Made by a program: the position numbers and the translations under genes. A DNA stretch of 64,000 nucleotides, taken from positions 1,240,001 to 1,304,000 of the forward strand of contig CBDCUC010000040.1 in the NCBI GenBank assembly GCA_965222485.1, read 5' to 3'. The notes under the pieces were generated by a model. It ran no database searches, was not told the DNA's origin, and saw only the letters and a program-made list of their open reading frames with translations. This document shows, one piece after another, positions 17,363 through 25,967 of the stretch; position 1 is the stretch's first letter; every line of letters starts with the position of its first letter. This DNA is from CBDCUC01 sp965222485 (GTDB lineage: Bacteria > Pseudomonadota > Alphaproteobacteria > Rhizobiales > Hyphomicrobiaceae).

Positions 17363-18178
17363 TCACGATAGCGGAAGGCGCAGCTGTTCGATATGTGCTG
17401 CCGCCAGGCGACCGCCATAAGTTGCCTGGAGGTTTTCGGCTGTAAACGTTGTGGCCAGAGGGCCATCAGCGATCTTGTTCACATTGATTAGCAGAATGTG
17501 GTCGAAATAATCAGCGGCTGTTGTCAGATCATGGTGCACGCATACGACCGTACGCTTGTCTTCGCGCAATGCTTTCAGCACGCTAATGATTGCTTTTTCC
17601 GTCGCTGCATCGACTCCGGCAAAGGGTTCGTCCAGAAGGTAGAGATCGGCTTCTTGCGCGAGTGCGCGTGCCAGGAAAACACGTTGCTGCTGACCGCCGG
17701 ACAACTGCCCGATCTGACGGCTGGAAAAATCGGTCATCCCGACGCGATCGAGGCAGGCCAGCGCTTTTTTCCGGTGGTGATCTTTGACGACTCCCAAAAG
17801 ACCTAGCTGGCGGTACATTCCCATGAGAACGACATCGATCACGCGTGTCGGGAAATCCCAGTCGACGCTTGCGCGCTGAGGGACGTAGGCTACGCGGTGA
17901 CGTGAATTGGAAAGCGGCTTACCGAATACGTGAACGGTGCCTGATAGCTTCGGTATGATCTCCAGGACGGCCTTGAGCAGCGTTGATTTGCCGGCTCCGT
18001 TGGGGCCGATGATTGCAACCATACTTTCACTGGGAATGGTCGTGTCGATTGAGAAGATCGCCGGTTTTTCGCCGTATGAAACGGTTAGCCCCTGAATGGT
18101 AAGCGGACTGTGGCTTGACGATGCTACATGCGTCGCCTGACCGATTGCTTGGGCGATCTCGACTGCTGGCGTTATCAA
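17363..18178 (-). CDS. Metal ABC transporter ATP-binding protein (TroB/SitB/MntA type)
   Basis: A cytoplasmic ATPase that powers import of Mn, Zn or Fe. Walker A is GPNGAGKST, the Q-loop is in AYVPQRASVDWDFP, the signature is LSGGQQQRVFLARAL, Walker B is DLYLLDEPFAGVD and the switch His is in VCVHHDL. I prefer the TTG at 18178 (271 aa), which has AAGGGAG eight bases upstream and lies 28 bp past the binding-protein stop. The frame stays open to an ATG at 18295, but that start would overlap the previous gene by 89 bp and add a low-complexity Arg/Ala-rich head with no match to the family. Confidence 0.92.
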   Translation of the reverse strand: MITPAVEIAQAIGQATHVASSSHSPLTIQGLTVSYGEKPAIFSIDTTIPSESMVAIIGPNGAGKSTLLKAVLEIIPKLSGTVHVFGKPLSNSRHRVAYVPQRASVDWDFPTRVIDVVLMGMYRQLGLLGVVKDHHRKKALACLDRVGMTDFSSRQIGQLSGGQQQRVFLARALAQEADLYLLDEPFAGVDAATEKAIISVLKALREDKRTVVCVHHDLTTAADYFDHILLINVNKIADGPLATTFTAENLQATYGGRLAAAHIEQLRLPLS

Positions 18179-18206
18179 CTTACCTGCTCCCTTGAGCGCA
18201 CTTGCG

Positions 18207-19208
18207 TCAACTATCCGCGGTGAGGCGGTCTGACATGCCTCGGGCAGGCGCCTTGCCGCCGAGCGCGCGCGTGATGGTCGTCGCGTTGTGGTCAATCATC
18301 CCGATGTAGGTGCCTTCGTAGGTGCCGTCAGCCCCCATGGCGTCAGAAAAAAGCTCTCCGCCGATTTCGACTTGGTGTCCTTTGGAAGCGCAGCCCTCGA
18401 TCAACGCCCGAATATTGCGGTCGGAGACAGAGGACTCAACGAATACAGCGCTTATTTTGCGCGAGACCAACAGGTCGACGAGTTGAGCGATGCGCTGAAG
18501 GCCGGCTTCACTTTCTGTCGAAATGCCCTGAATTCCTACGACTTCGAAGTCGTAGGCCGAACCGAAATAGCTAAAGGCATCGTGCGCTGTCAGAAGGACG
18601 CGAGCGCTTTTGGGAACGGTCGCCAAAACACTTCGATTGTACTGCGCCAGCTCGGTTATTTTGGCAAGATACTGCTCGGTTCGTTTATTGAAGTCGTCGC
18701 GGCCGTCCGGCGCGGTCTCAATCAGGGCATCTCGAACGGTCGTGACAACCCTCGACCATAGTTCGGGATTCATCCACAGGTGGGGATCGAATTTGTTGTC
18801 GTAAGTGTCGTGTGAAAGAAGCAGGTTTTTCGGCACCGTCTCGGTTACAGCGACAACTTTGCGCTTCTTTGTCAGTGCGCGCAGAAAATCCTCCATCTGC
18901 GCTTCGAGATACAGGCCATGCCACAAGACCAGGTCGGCTTTGGTCATAGCGACGATGTCGGTGCGCGTCTGGCGGTAGGCGTGCGGGTCCACCCCGGGAC
19001 CCATCAACGCCTTTACTGTGACACGGTCGCCGCCGATTTGGCGCGCTGCGTCAGCAATCATGCCGGTGGTTGCAACAACTTTGAGCGCTTTTGCGTCCGA
19101 CTTTGTTGCAGAGCCGCCAGTTACCAAAGCTGCGATTGTGACTAGTGCAGCCAACACAAGTGCGTACGCCCAAATCTTGGGGGCAAGCATTCGAATACCC
19201 ATATCCAT
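18207..19208 (-). CDS. Periplasmic metal-binding protein of ABC importer (cluster A-1, TroA/SitA type)
   Basis: A 333-aa substrate-binding protein with an N-terminal membrane/signal segment (WAYALVLAALVTIAALVTGG). The four expected metal ligands are visible: His76 (VDPHAYRQT), His143 (FDPHLWMNP), His209 (TAHDAFSYFG) and Asp306 (GMIDHNAT). His rather than Glu at the third position is the TroA/ZnuA pattern, so the metal could be Mn, Zn or both; the mur-like neighbour favours Mn. It has no ZnuA-type His-rich loop. First gene of a four-gene minus-strand operon reading from the palindromes at 19302-19346. The ATG at 19208 has TTGAG upstream; a second ATG two codons in is possible. Confidence 0.92.
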   Translation of the reverse strand: MDMGIRMLAPKIWAYALVLAALVTIAALVTGGSATKSDAKALKVVATTGMIADAARQIGGDRVTVKALMGPGVDPHAYRQTRTDIVAMTKADLVLWHGLYLEAQMEDFLRALTKKRKVVAVTETVPKNLLLSHDTYDNKFDPHLWMNPELWSRVVTTVRDALIETAPDGRDDFNKRTEQYLAKITELAQYNRSVLATVPKSARVLLTAHDAFSYFGSAYDFEVVGIQGISTESEAGLQRIAQLVDLLVSRKISAVFVESSVSDRNIRALIEGCASKGHQVEIGGELFSDAMGADGTYEGTYIGMIDHNATTITRALGGKAPARGMSDRLTADS

Positions 19209-19301
19209 CTCAACTCAAATTCATCGCCTTTGAACGAATGCTGGCGATGAAGACATTTTCTGTTCCTTAAATGCTTATGCGAATTATTTGCAACAGTCAA
19301 T

Positions 19302-19326
19302 CTAGTTGCGAACGATTCGCAACTAG
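19302..19326. promoter_or_regulatory. Candidate Mur/Fur operator 1 (perfect palindrome)
   Basis: Perfect 11-bp arms CTAGTTGCGAA and TTCGCAACTAG flank a CGA spacer. The core TTGCGAA-CGA-TTCGCAA has 7-3-7 geometry, like the TTGCAAA-type Mur boxes of rhizobia. Lies between the divergent metal-uptake operon and mur-like gene, centred 24 bp from operator 2. Confidence 0.7.
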
Positions 19327-19329
19327 CAC

Positions 19330-19346
19330 TTGCAAATGCTTTGCAA
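19330..19346. promoter_or_regulatory. Candidate Mur/Fur operator 2
   Basis: TTGCAAA-TGC-TTTGCAA, a perfect 7-3-7 inverted repeat close to the rhizobial Mur box. With operator 1 it forms a tandem pair whose centres are 24 bp apart (about 2.3 helical turns), which suits cooperative binding and control of both divergent transcripts. Confidence 0.7.
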
Positions 19347-19467
19347 CTGGGTAGAGTGGCGCCCTCGAGACCGTGTTGCGGATATGTTGGCTATGTGTCT
19401 GTTTTGGCTTTCTTTATCCGCATACTTGGACGCGGATTAGGGACGATTTTGGTGCTGAAGATTTGAG

Positions 19468-19890
19468 ATGATGCAGAAGCAGGCACAAAAGCTTGAGCAG
19501 GCCCTACGTGCTGAAGGCGTGCGTATTACACGTCAGCGCAGGGCATTGCTGAAGGTCTTGACGGAGGCCGATGATCATCCTGACGCCAATGAATTGCATT
19601 TGCGTGCGCGTGAGATTGATCCCTCGGTTTCGCTGTCGACCGTCTATCGAACGCTTTCTGCGCTGGAGGGGCAGGGTTTGGTTCACAGGCATGCTTTTGA
19701 GGGTGTGCCAGCGCGCTTTGAGACCGCCGATGCTCCACACCATGATCATCTGATAGATGTCGACAGCGGACAAATCATCGAATTCCGATCAAGCGACATT
19801 GAAAAAATCCAGGAAGAAGTCGCGGCCCGGCACGGCTATGAGATCATGAGTCACAAGCTTGAGCTTTATTGCCGCAAGAGGCGGGATTGA
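19468..19890 (+). CDS. mur: Fur-family metalloregulator, Mur-like
   Basis: 140 aa, normal Fur length. N-terminal winged helix at ~10-85 (RITRQRRALLKVLTEADDHP, VSLSTVYRTLSALEGQGLVH) and C-terminal dimerisation and metal domain with HHDHLIDV at ~90-97 and the terminal HKLELYC. It lacks the CxxC pairs of Zur/PerR structural zinc sites. The Q/E-rich helix IEKIQEEVAARHGYEI followed by HKLELYC is typical of alphaproteobacterial Fur/Mur, which sense Mn(II). Divergent from the metal ABC importer across two palindromic operators, so it probably represses that operon when Mn is replete. The ATG at 19468 is preceded by a weak GAG-type site. Zur is a less likely alternative. Confidence 0.85.
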   Translation: MMQKQAQKLEQALRAEGVRITRQRRALLKVLTEADDHPDANELHLRAREIDPSVSLSTVYRTLSALEGQGLVHRHAFEGVPARFETADAPHHDHLIDVDSGQIIEFRSSDIEKIQEEVAARHGYEIMSHKLELYCRKRRD

Positions 19891-20055
19891 GATTACTTTT
19901 GTCGGTTGTTGCTGCGGGTACGGAGCGTGCTTCTGATTGCGAACACAGTGAACCGACCGACGTGCGCAAGTGCCTCGCATCGTGTGTTGATGAATGCGCA
20001 TGTTCGCTCTACCGCAGGATTGGCTGTACGCGGTTGTGTTATTGTCGGCTGACTT

Positions 20056-20087
20056 AAAAAAGTCGGGCGGCACGAAGGCCGCCCGAC
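20056..20087 (-). terminator. Rho-independent terminator for the 48-aa peptide gene
   Basis: Perfect 10-bp GC-rich stem (GTCGGGCGGC with GCCGCCCGAC, 6-nt loop), followed on the minus strand by TTTTTT. It lies 25 bp past the stop of the small gene at 20113. Confidence 0.9.
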
Positions 20088-20112
20088 GGATCACGGATGA
20101 GGCTTATGACTT

Positions 20113-20259
20113 CTACTCTTTCGGAGCTTCACATTTTTTGGTTTCAGGATTGTAAGTCATCCCCTCTTCGCATTTGACTTCTTCGTCAGCTGCCATCGCC
20201 GGAGCGATTGCACCAAGTCCAAGTGCTGCAACTGTAAGCCCAACGAAAAGTGCTCTCAT
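20113..20259 (-). CDS. Small secreted protein (48 aa) with two cysteines
   Basis: Signal peptide MRALFVGLTVAALGLGAIAP with likely cleavage after AMA, leaving a mature peptide of ~24 residues rich in Glu and Lys with two Cys twelve residues apart (VKCEEGMTYNPETKKCEAP). The spacing suggests one disulfide loop; similar CxxGxxYNxxxKxC snippets occur in many small alphaproteobacterial periplasmic proteins of unknown function. The gene is well supported despite its length: an AAGGAG site five bases before the ATG and a perfect terminator behind it. It stands alone between mur and the acyltransferase. Function unknown. Confidence 0.85.
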   Translation of the reverse strand: MRALFVGLTVAALGLGAIAPAMAADEEVKCEEGMTYNPETKKCEAPKE

Positions 20260-20511
20260 GATTTTCTCCTTAGTTGAGAATCACCTCGACTCCCGCAGGG
20301 AAGCTCGCGCTCAATTGCGTCCAAGTTTGGTTACTTAGAAGGTCAAATTATGTAATGAAAATTCTTAGTTTGATTGTTTCAAAGTGTGCATTTTGGCATC
20401 TATTTTTTGGGAAATGAGAATAAGAATAATAAGTCATGGGCTGAACGGGTTTTGCAGGAGCGCACCGACCAAAAGTGGGGCGGATGATGCGAAACGATGT
20501 CGGTCGCAAGG

Positions 20512-21996
20512 TCAGGATGCTGTCGTGGTATTAGCGTTGCCCACACCGGTTGCGCGGTGGTGCACCACTATGCCTGGCGCAGACATATTTTTCACCAAGT
20601 GTGCAATTGAATTTGAATAGAAGCGCAACAACGCCAGCTCGTCGGGATTAGCTTGATAGCTTCCATCTTTTTCTATCAGCAGATGACGCATCAAAAGCAT
20701 GCGCAGGCCAACAGTGATGGCGTAGTCGTGGTCGTGACGGGGTATGTGCACGTAGGCGCCTTTCGTCTCAAGCGCGCTTATCAATCCGAAGACGCGGCCT
20801 TTCAGTTCAAAGAGCGTCAGCGGATGTGAGGCGTCAAGGACTGCCGTCGCAACAAGGGATACTGGCAGAGCGGGAACAACGGATCCCACGGCCTGCATGA
20901 GGCTAAATCCAAACTTCTCAATTTCTGCGGCGCGCTCTTGCTTGGGGAGCGTGCGCAGATCCAGTCCGCGCTCGTGCAAATATTTGGAAAGGGAAATCGG
21001 TTTGCCAAAGCTCACGCACGTGTAACCGTAACGATGCCATTGGCCGCGCAGTATGAGCCAAATGTTCTTGAAGATGAACTTTGAAAATACGAGCGGGTTG
21101 AAACGGAAACGCGGATGGTTTCCCGCTGGCGTCGTGGCAGCATCGACCAAAACCCGATCTTCCAGTACCCGGTCGTAGTTTAGCCCGACGGGGATGAAGA
21201 CGGCGTCGCGCGACCCGGTTGGGTCGAAGCCTGCGATCATGTAGGAGAGCAGACCAAATTTCGGCGCACGCAACGCGCCGTCGCGGGTCAGGCCACCTTC
21301 GGGAAAGATGGCTTGTACGACACCGGCTTTGGTTGCCATATCGACATATCTTGCGAGAACCTTGCGATAAAGATCATTGCGAGAATCGCGGCGGATGAAA
21401 TATGCGCCCATGGAGCGGATGAGACCACGCAAACCCCAAACCTGTGCCCACTCGCCCACGGCGTAACTCAGTGCGGATGACGAGGCCGCGACATAGGTGA
21501 CGAGGACGTAGTCCATATTGGAGCGATGATTGATGACGAAAATAACTGATGCGTCGGATGGCACAGCTTTCAACGCTTCGTCGTTGCTGAAGCCGATCCG
21601 CACATGATAAAGAGCTTTGGAGATTCGCCGCGCCAGACGTGTTCCGATTCTGAAATAGGCATAGGCGGAAAAAGAAGGAACAATCTCGCGCGCGTATCGT
21701 TCTGCTTTATGCATCGCGACTTCGTGGGGTATTCCGTTTTCCGTGGCATGCTGTTTGATTGCCGCTAAGACTTCCGGGTCATAAAGGATGCTGTCTGTGA
21801 TGATCTGGCGCCGCGTCAATTTGAATGGCTGGATGTCGAGTTTAAGGTGTGTATTGAGATCCTCGATCGCGCGATTGGCGCGTCGCTTCAGTGCCCATTT
21901 GACGCTCGGTATGAGTAGCCGGTCGAGAAGCCACCAGCTCGTGCCGATTGAAAGCACGATGAATAACCAAAGGGGCAGGCTGACTTCCGTCGACAT
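20512..21996 (-). CDS. PlsB-like glycerol-3-phosphate (or lysophosphatidate) acyltransferase
   Basis: A membrane-associated phospholipid acyltransferase. The HX4D catalytic motif is in VINHRSNMDYVLV (His157, Asp162 from the ATG). The other acyltransferase blocks follow: GAYFIRRDSRNDLYRKVL, FPEGGLTRDG and VFIPVGLNYDRVLE. The N-terminus has one hydrophobic helix (LPLWLFIVLSIGTSWWLL). At ~494 aa it is shorter than E. coli PlsB (~800 aa) but contains the same block order. The ATG at 21996 places the membrane helix at the very N-terminus; a GTG 14 codons upstream is possible. Monocistronic, divergent from the alpha/beta hydrolase at 22.2 kb. Confidence 0.88.
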   Translation of the reverse strand: MSTEVSLPLWLFIVLSIGTSWWLLDRLLIPSVKWALKRRANRAIEDLNTHLKLDIQPFKLTRRQIITDSILYDPEVLAAIKQHATENGIPHEVAMHKAERYAREIVPSFSAYAYFRIGTRLARRISKALYHVRIGFSNDEALKAVPSDASVIFVINHRSNMDYVLVTYVAASSSALSYAVGEWAQVWGLRGLIRSMGAYFIRRDSRNDLYRKVLARYVDMATKAGVVQAIFPEGGLTRDGALRAPKFGLLSYMIAGFDPTGSRDAVFIPVGLNYDRVLEDRVLVDAATTPAGNHPRFRFNPLVFSKFIFKNIWLILRGQWHRYGYTCVSFGKPISLSKYLHERGLDLRTLPKQERAAEIEKFGFSLMQAVGSVVPALPVSLVATAVLDASHPLTLFELKGRVFGLISALETKGAYVHIPRHDHDYAITVGLRMLLMRHLLIEKDGSYQANPDELALLRFYSNSIAHLVKNMSAPGIVVHHRATGVGNANTTTAS

Positions 21997-22221
21997 CTTA
22001 ATTGCCCGATTATCTAAATTGCCTTTCAACACCGCCACGGGACGACCGTTGATCGGCGGATTTCTTATCTTTCAAACCCGGTGCTTCAAGGCTAGCACCG
22101 CGCGCTCTCTTCAGCTAGCCGCTGGTTGGGTAGTCGTTATTATACGCTATGTCGAATGCTGTGTTCTTAATGCGGGTGCGGTGAATGTCAGCCCCATGTG
22201 GCCCGCAGACAGGACTCGAAA

Positions 22222-23673
22222 GTGAATGTCCGGGACAATCATATGAGTGCTGAAGGCAGTGGAAGCGGAGACGCAACAGAAGTCCTTTCGCCAAAGCCAG
22301 GGAAACCACAAGAGCATGTGTTCGAGAGGCTTGTGCGGCTCGTTGCGGGAACGCTTTTGGCGCACCCATGGTTCGATGCGGTCGGGCTTTATGCGCTTCG
22401 TCGGTGGTTTTTTCCAGTTTCGCGGCTTTGGGCGGCGGCGCGAAGTGTCAATGGAAACCCGGACCGATTTTGCGATGCAGTGCCGATGTATGGCCCGATT
22501 GTGAATCACGGACGGTTGCGGCGTGCTTTGAGCAAGTTCGAACGGGCTCGTGCCGATGTTGCCAGAGCTGAGTCTGAATGGGAGCGTGCCTTTTTTGGTT
22601 CGGAGGTATCGACCGCGAGTGAGCGGGCCGAAGTGGAGGAGGAGCGCCTTACCCGGCGCCATGCCTACAATGCGACTCGCCGGCATTTCCGCTATCTCAA
22701 TTCTCCTGACGTGCCACGCGTCAAACTCGATATTGCGACCCCAGAGCAAACGGCGGCGCTTTATGACGATGCTCTCGTTGATTTATCTGCCTTCACGTGC
22801 CCGCCAGAACCGGCGGCGAAGGTCGAGGTCTCGCGCAAATTTCACACGGCAACAGGACAGGACTACTGGTTGCGCTTTCAAAGCCCGTCGGAACGTCTTG
22901 ACGACATGGTGTATGCGCGTGTGCACGAACCTGAAGATGTGCACGATCCGCCGACGATTATATTCGGTCACGGGGTGTGTGTTGAATTCGATCACTGGCG
23001 CGGGCTGATCGATGAATGTCATCATCTCGTGCGCTTGGGTTTTCGTGTCATTCGTCCTGAAGCGCCTTGGCATGGGCGGCGGGTGCCGCCGGGAAATTTC
23101 GGCGGCGAGCGCGTCGTTGCGACGTTTCCCACCGGGGTCCTCGATACGCTACTAGGCGGTGTGAGAGAATGGGCTGTCCTTGCCAGATGGGCGCGGGAAA
23201 TGTCATCGGGGCCTCTTGCATTTGGCGGTTCAAGTCTTGGCGCGTTGACGAGCCAGCTGGCGGCGGATCGCGCAGCCGACTGGCCCGAGGTTCTGAGGCC
23301 GGATGCATTGCTTCTCATCACACATTGCGAAGATTTGAGCGAGGCTGTGTTGAGCGGGGCGCTGGCGGGCGTGTGGATGGACCCGCAGGCCGTTCAGCGC
23401 ACGGGGTGGACGGAGGAGCTTGCGCGCAAATATCTTAGCCTGCTAGGGCCGAAACGCCGGCTCACAGTTCCACCTCAGCGCATTGTTTCGGTACTAGGGC
23501 GCCGCGATGTTATTCTTCCATTTGCAAGTGGACAACGGCTGGTGGAGCGCTGGTGTGTGCCGGAAGCAAACTTGTTTATTTGGGATCGGGGTCATTTTTC
23601 AGTGCCGATGACGCTGGTGCGTAACGATGCGCCTCTGCGCCGGTTCGCAAACATTATGCAAGAGATGTTGTAA
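22222..23673 (+). CDS. Alpha/beta hydrolase (abhydrolase-18-like), function unknown
   Basis: About 483 aa. The N-terminal ~230 residues are mostly helical with no clear domain (VFERLVRLVAGTLLAHPWFD, then a charged helical stretch). The C-terminal half is an alpha/beta hydrolase: FGHGVCVEFDHW at the oxyanion strand, GGSSLGAL as nucleophile elbow and DRGHFSVP near the C-terminus as the likely catalytic His. The overall arrangement recalls eukaryotic/bacterial ABHD18-like proteins. The GTG at 22222 has AGGA seven bases upstream; other in-frame starts are a GTG at 22198 and an ATG at 22243. Divergent from the PlsB-like acyltransferase, which hints at a lipid role, but the substrate cannot be told. 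Confidence 0.8.
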   Translation: MNVRDNHMSAEGSGSGDATEVLSPKPGKPQEHVFERLVRLVAGTLLAHPWFDAVGLYALRRWFFPVSRLWAAARSVNGNPDRFCDAVPMYGPIVNHGRLRRALSKFERARADVARAESEWERAFFGSEVSTASERAEVEEERLTRRHAYNATRRHFRYLNSPDVPRVKLDIATPEQTAALYDDALVDLSAFTCPPEPAAKVEVSRKFHTATGQDYWLRFQSPSERLDDMVYARVHEPEDVHDPPTIIFGHGVCVEFDHWRGLIDECHHLVRLGFRVIRPEAPWHGRRVPPGNFGGERVVATFPTGVLDTLLGGVREWAVLARWAREMSSGPLAFGGSSLGALTSQLAADRAADWPEVLRPDALLLITHCEDLSEAVLSGALAGVWMDPQAVQRTGWTEELARKYLSLLGPKRRLTVPPQRIVSVLGRRDVILPFASGQRLVERWCVPEANLFIWDRGHFSVPMTLVRNDAPLRRFANIMQEML

Positions 23674-23760
23674 CAGGTTGTGTCGACACAGGCCGCATTG
23701 AAAGCTGAGCGTTGTGTTCGTTCGGTTGCGCGGATTTTTGGGGCCGGTTGTGCGCTCAAT

Positions 23761-24381
23761 TCAGGTCTTGTGTTGGAAGTCCGCTGTTACATCGAAGTCC
23801 TGGTGGATGCCGGGGTCGTTGACATCGACTTCAACTAGATGATCCTTGTTTGCGATCATGATGTCGCGTGCACCTTTGTCGCCCGATAATCGGGTTAGAT
23901 CACCAAAGTAGTGACGGCCAAAAAGGGGAGGGTGGCCGCGGCGGTTATTGAGACGTGGAACGATGATTTTTTTTTCCATGTCACCGGCGTCTGCGAAGCG
24001 CCGGACCATCAGCTCGAAAGTCGTGCTTGAGATGTTTGGCATGTCGCTCAAACAGATTGCGGCTGCTTTCAGGTTTTCAGGAGCCGCGCGAATGCCGGCG
24101 GCAATTGATGTGCCCATGCCTTCGCTGAAATATTCGTTGTGTGTGACCGTTACAGGAAACGTTGCGATAGCGTCACGGACCTGGCGTTCGTCGTGACCGG
24201 TAACAACGATAATATGGCCGACGCCAAAACCCTGGATGCTTTGAAGCGTTCTGAGGATGAGCGGTTCACCAGAGAGACTTGTGAGAAGCTTATTTTCCTT
24301 GCCGAAGCGCTTGGATTGACCGGCGGCAAGTATGATTGCGGCGATTTGCTGCTTCAGGTCGTTGTTGACAGTGCAGTTCAC
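23761..24381 (-). CDS. MocA/MobA-like nucleotidyltransferase (molybdenum cofactor cytidylyltransferase type)
   Basis: 206-aa GT-A fold nucleotidyltransferase. The NTP-binding start AAIILAAGQSKRFGKENKL, the acidic LSDMPNIS (metal-binding Asp) and RRGHPPLF near the C-terminus are the MocA pattern. MocA attaches CMP to Mo-molybdopterin for xanthine dehydrogenase-family enzymes. The GTG start overlaps the xdhC-like stop by 4 bp (GTGA), so the two genes are translationally coupled. No molybdenum hydroxylase structural genes lie nearby. Nap uses the guanine dinucleotide form, so this pair probably serves an enzyme elsewhere. Confidence 0.88.
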   Translation of the reverse strand: MNCTVNNDLKQQIAAIILAAGQSKRFGKENKLLTSLSGEPLILRTLQSIQGFGVGHIIVVTGHDERQVRDAIATFPVTVTHNEYFSEGMGTSIAAGIRAAPENLKAAAICLSDMPNISSTTFELMVRRFADAGDMEKKIIVPRLNNRRGHPPLFGRHYFGDLTRLSGDKGARDIMIANKDHLVEVDVNDPGIHQDFDVTADFQHKT

Positions 24382-25397
24382 GGTTGACTGTCGGCCCAGC
24401 GGTCGCCGCGCGCTGTCGCCAGGATCTCACCTATGATGGCAACCGCGATCTCCTCAGAAGTTTGTGCGCCGATATCAAGTCCGACCGGTCCACGAATTTT
24501 GTCAATCTGGCGCTCGTTGCAACCAAGCTCTGCAAGTGCTTCTTTTCGTGCTTGGTGGGCGCGTCGGCTCCCCAGTGCGCCGATGTAGAAATTCTCAGCC
24601 GCAAGCACGCCCTTCAGTATTTCCGGCTCCCACTCGTGCTCGTGGAAAAGTAGGACACTGGCCGTCCAGCCGTCGAATGCGTTCGTGCTAAATGATTGTG
24701 GGCTGGTTAAGTGGTCGGCTTTCGTCGCCAAAGGGTGGAGCGTGCGCAGCAAGTTGTCGTCAGGTGAGGACAAAACGATGTCCCATTTGAGAACCTGGGC
24801 GATGCGTGCCAGGGCTGACAGAATCGGCCCGCGACCTGCAATGTTTAGGCGAATGTTGGGAAAGAACATTTTGGTGAATTTGTCTGCGCGTGCATTTTGC
24901 TCACGCAGCAGCTTAAACTCTTGCTGCGGTTTGGTGACGTCAAGAGAACGAATGTCGTAATGACCTGCGTCGGCCCGTTGGGTTTGGAACGTGAGGCCCA
25001 ACGGACGTCGCTCAGATATTCCCCGAAGTAGTTCCTCGATCACTGTTGTTGGAATGTGCGGGTCGAAAAAGACGTCTATGCCCGATCCGCAGGGCAGGCT
25101 GATATCAAGATACTTGGAGCCTGCGCCATATCTTTCGATTCTTGTCTCTTGCTCCTTTATGGCGCGCACGGCATCGACGGCGATCGCGGCTTCCGCGCAG
25201 CCGGAAGTGATACGCCCAACCCAATCTCCATTTGCGTTGACGGCCATCTGGCTGCCTACGGGCTGGGGTGCGGAGCCTTCCACATCAATCAATGTGACAA
25301 GTGCGCTCGCAATTCCCTGTCGGCGCCATTCCAAGAGATCGCGCAGGACGGTGTGACCTGAGTTGCGCGTTTCGAGCTTGGTGGTGCCTTCTCTCAT
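24378..25397 (-). CDS. XdhC/CoxI-family molybdenum cofactor maturation protein
   Basis: 339 aa. N-terminal XdhC domain (ASALVTLIDVEGSAPQPVGS, ITSGCAEAAIAVDAVRA, LPCGSGIDVF) and a C-terminal Rossmann-like domain (LNIAGRGPILSALARIAQVL, FYIGALGSRRAHQARKEAL, IRGPVGLDIGAQTSEEIAVA). Both cysteine motifs of the N-terminal domain (SGC and PCG) are present. Such proteins bind Mo cofactor, promote its sulfuration and deliver it to xanthine/CO dehydrogenase-type enzymes. The ATG at 25397 has GAGG upstream. Upstream member of a two-gene operon with the MocA-like protein. Confidence 0.92.
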   Translation of the reverse strand: MREGTTKLETRNSGHTVLRDLLEWRRQGIASALVTLIDVEGSAPQPVGSQMAVNANGDWVGRITSGCAEAAIAVDAVRAIKEQETRIERYGAGSKYLDISLPCGSGIDVFFDPHIPTTVIEELLRGISERRPLGLTFQTQRADAGHYDIRSLDVTKPQQEFKLLREQNARADKFTKMFFPNIRLNIAGRGPILSALARIAQVLKWDIVLSSPDDNLLRTLHPLATKADHLTSPQSFSTNAFDGWTASVLLFHEHEWEPEILKGVLAAENFYIGALGSRRAHQARKEALAELGCNERQIDKIRGPVGLDIGAQTSEEIAVAIIGEILATARGDRWADSQP

Positions 25398-25967
25398 ATG
25401 TGCCTCGTAGTTACTTTGCGAGGTGCGTCCTGTCGCTTATTTGCGGGTAGGAACAGCTATCCTTGTCGGCGGACTACTCACGCATACTAGTGATGACAGT
25501 CTAGCAAACTAAATGTGATGAAGCGGCGAAAGTTTTCGTGTGGCTCTTTGGCGTTGGATGTAGTCGCGTGCAGCGGCAGTTCACTACCGGCAGCGGAAAT
25601 TGCCCATTAGGGCTGATTGGCGGTTGAGAGTGGCGAAAGCGAATTAAGGCTTCGGTTCGTTGAGCAGTGTCACAAGCAACTCCATGCCGACGCAACAGCC
25701 CTTATCCTGAAATGTGATGGTGTCGGTAACGTAGCCGGCATCGCCCGGGTAGCGTCGTGGGGTGTCCAGGCGCGTGCCATTATTGTTTGTCAGCCATGTG
25801 GTGGTAAATTTATCACGATGGCTTGCAATCGGGTCTCATTATTCTCGTTTGATTGGTTATGTTTTTTTAAAAGTGCAAAGATTTCTGACGCTGCTCAGCG
25901 GGGGAGCAGAATTTGTCTTAATTCGCGTATGCAACCTTCTGTTGCAATTGAATAAAGTGTGATTGTT
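25398..25967. other. Long upstream region of the adhesin gene
   Basis: About 570 bp between divergent xdhC and the adhesin. No convincing gene: the short open frames have no SD or family match. The 3' third is AT-rich and probably holds the adhesin promoter. A TGCAAC-CTTCT-GTTGCA hairpin (25930-25946) lies 21 bp before the adhesin ATG, and CTGCTC/GAGCAG arms pair near 25890. Confidence 0.6.

Noticed and set aside
17363..18295. Long form of the metal ABC ATPase starting at 18295
   Set aside because: Overlaps the preceding gene by 89 bp with a low-complexity head; the TTG at 18178 has a strong SD.
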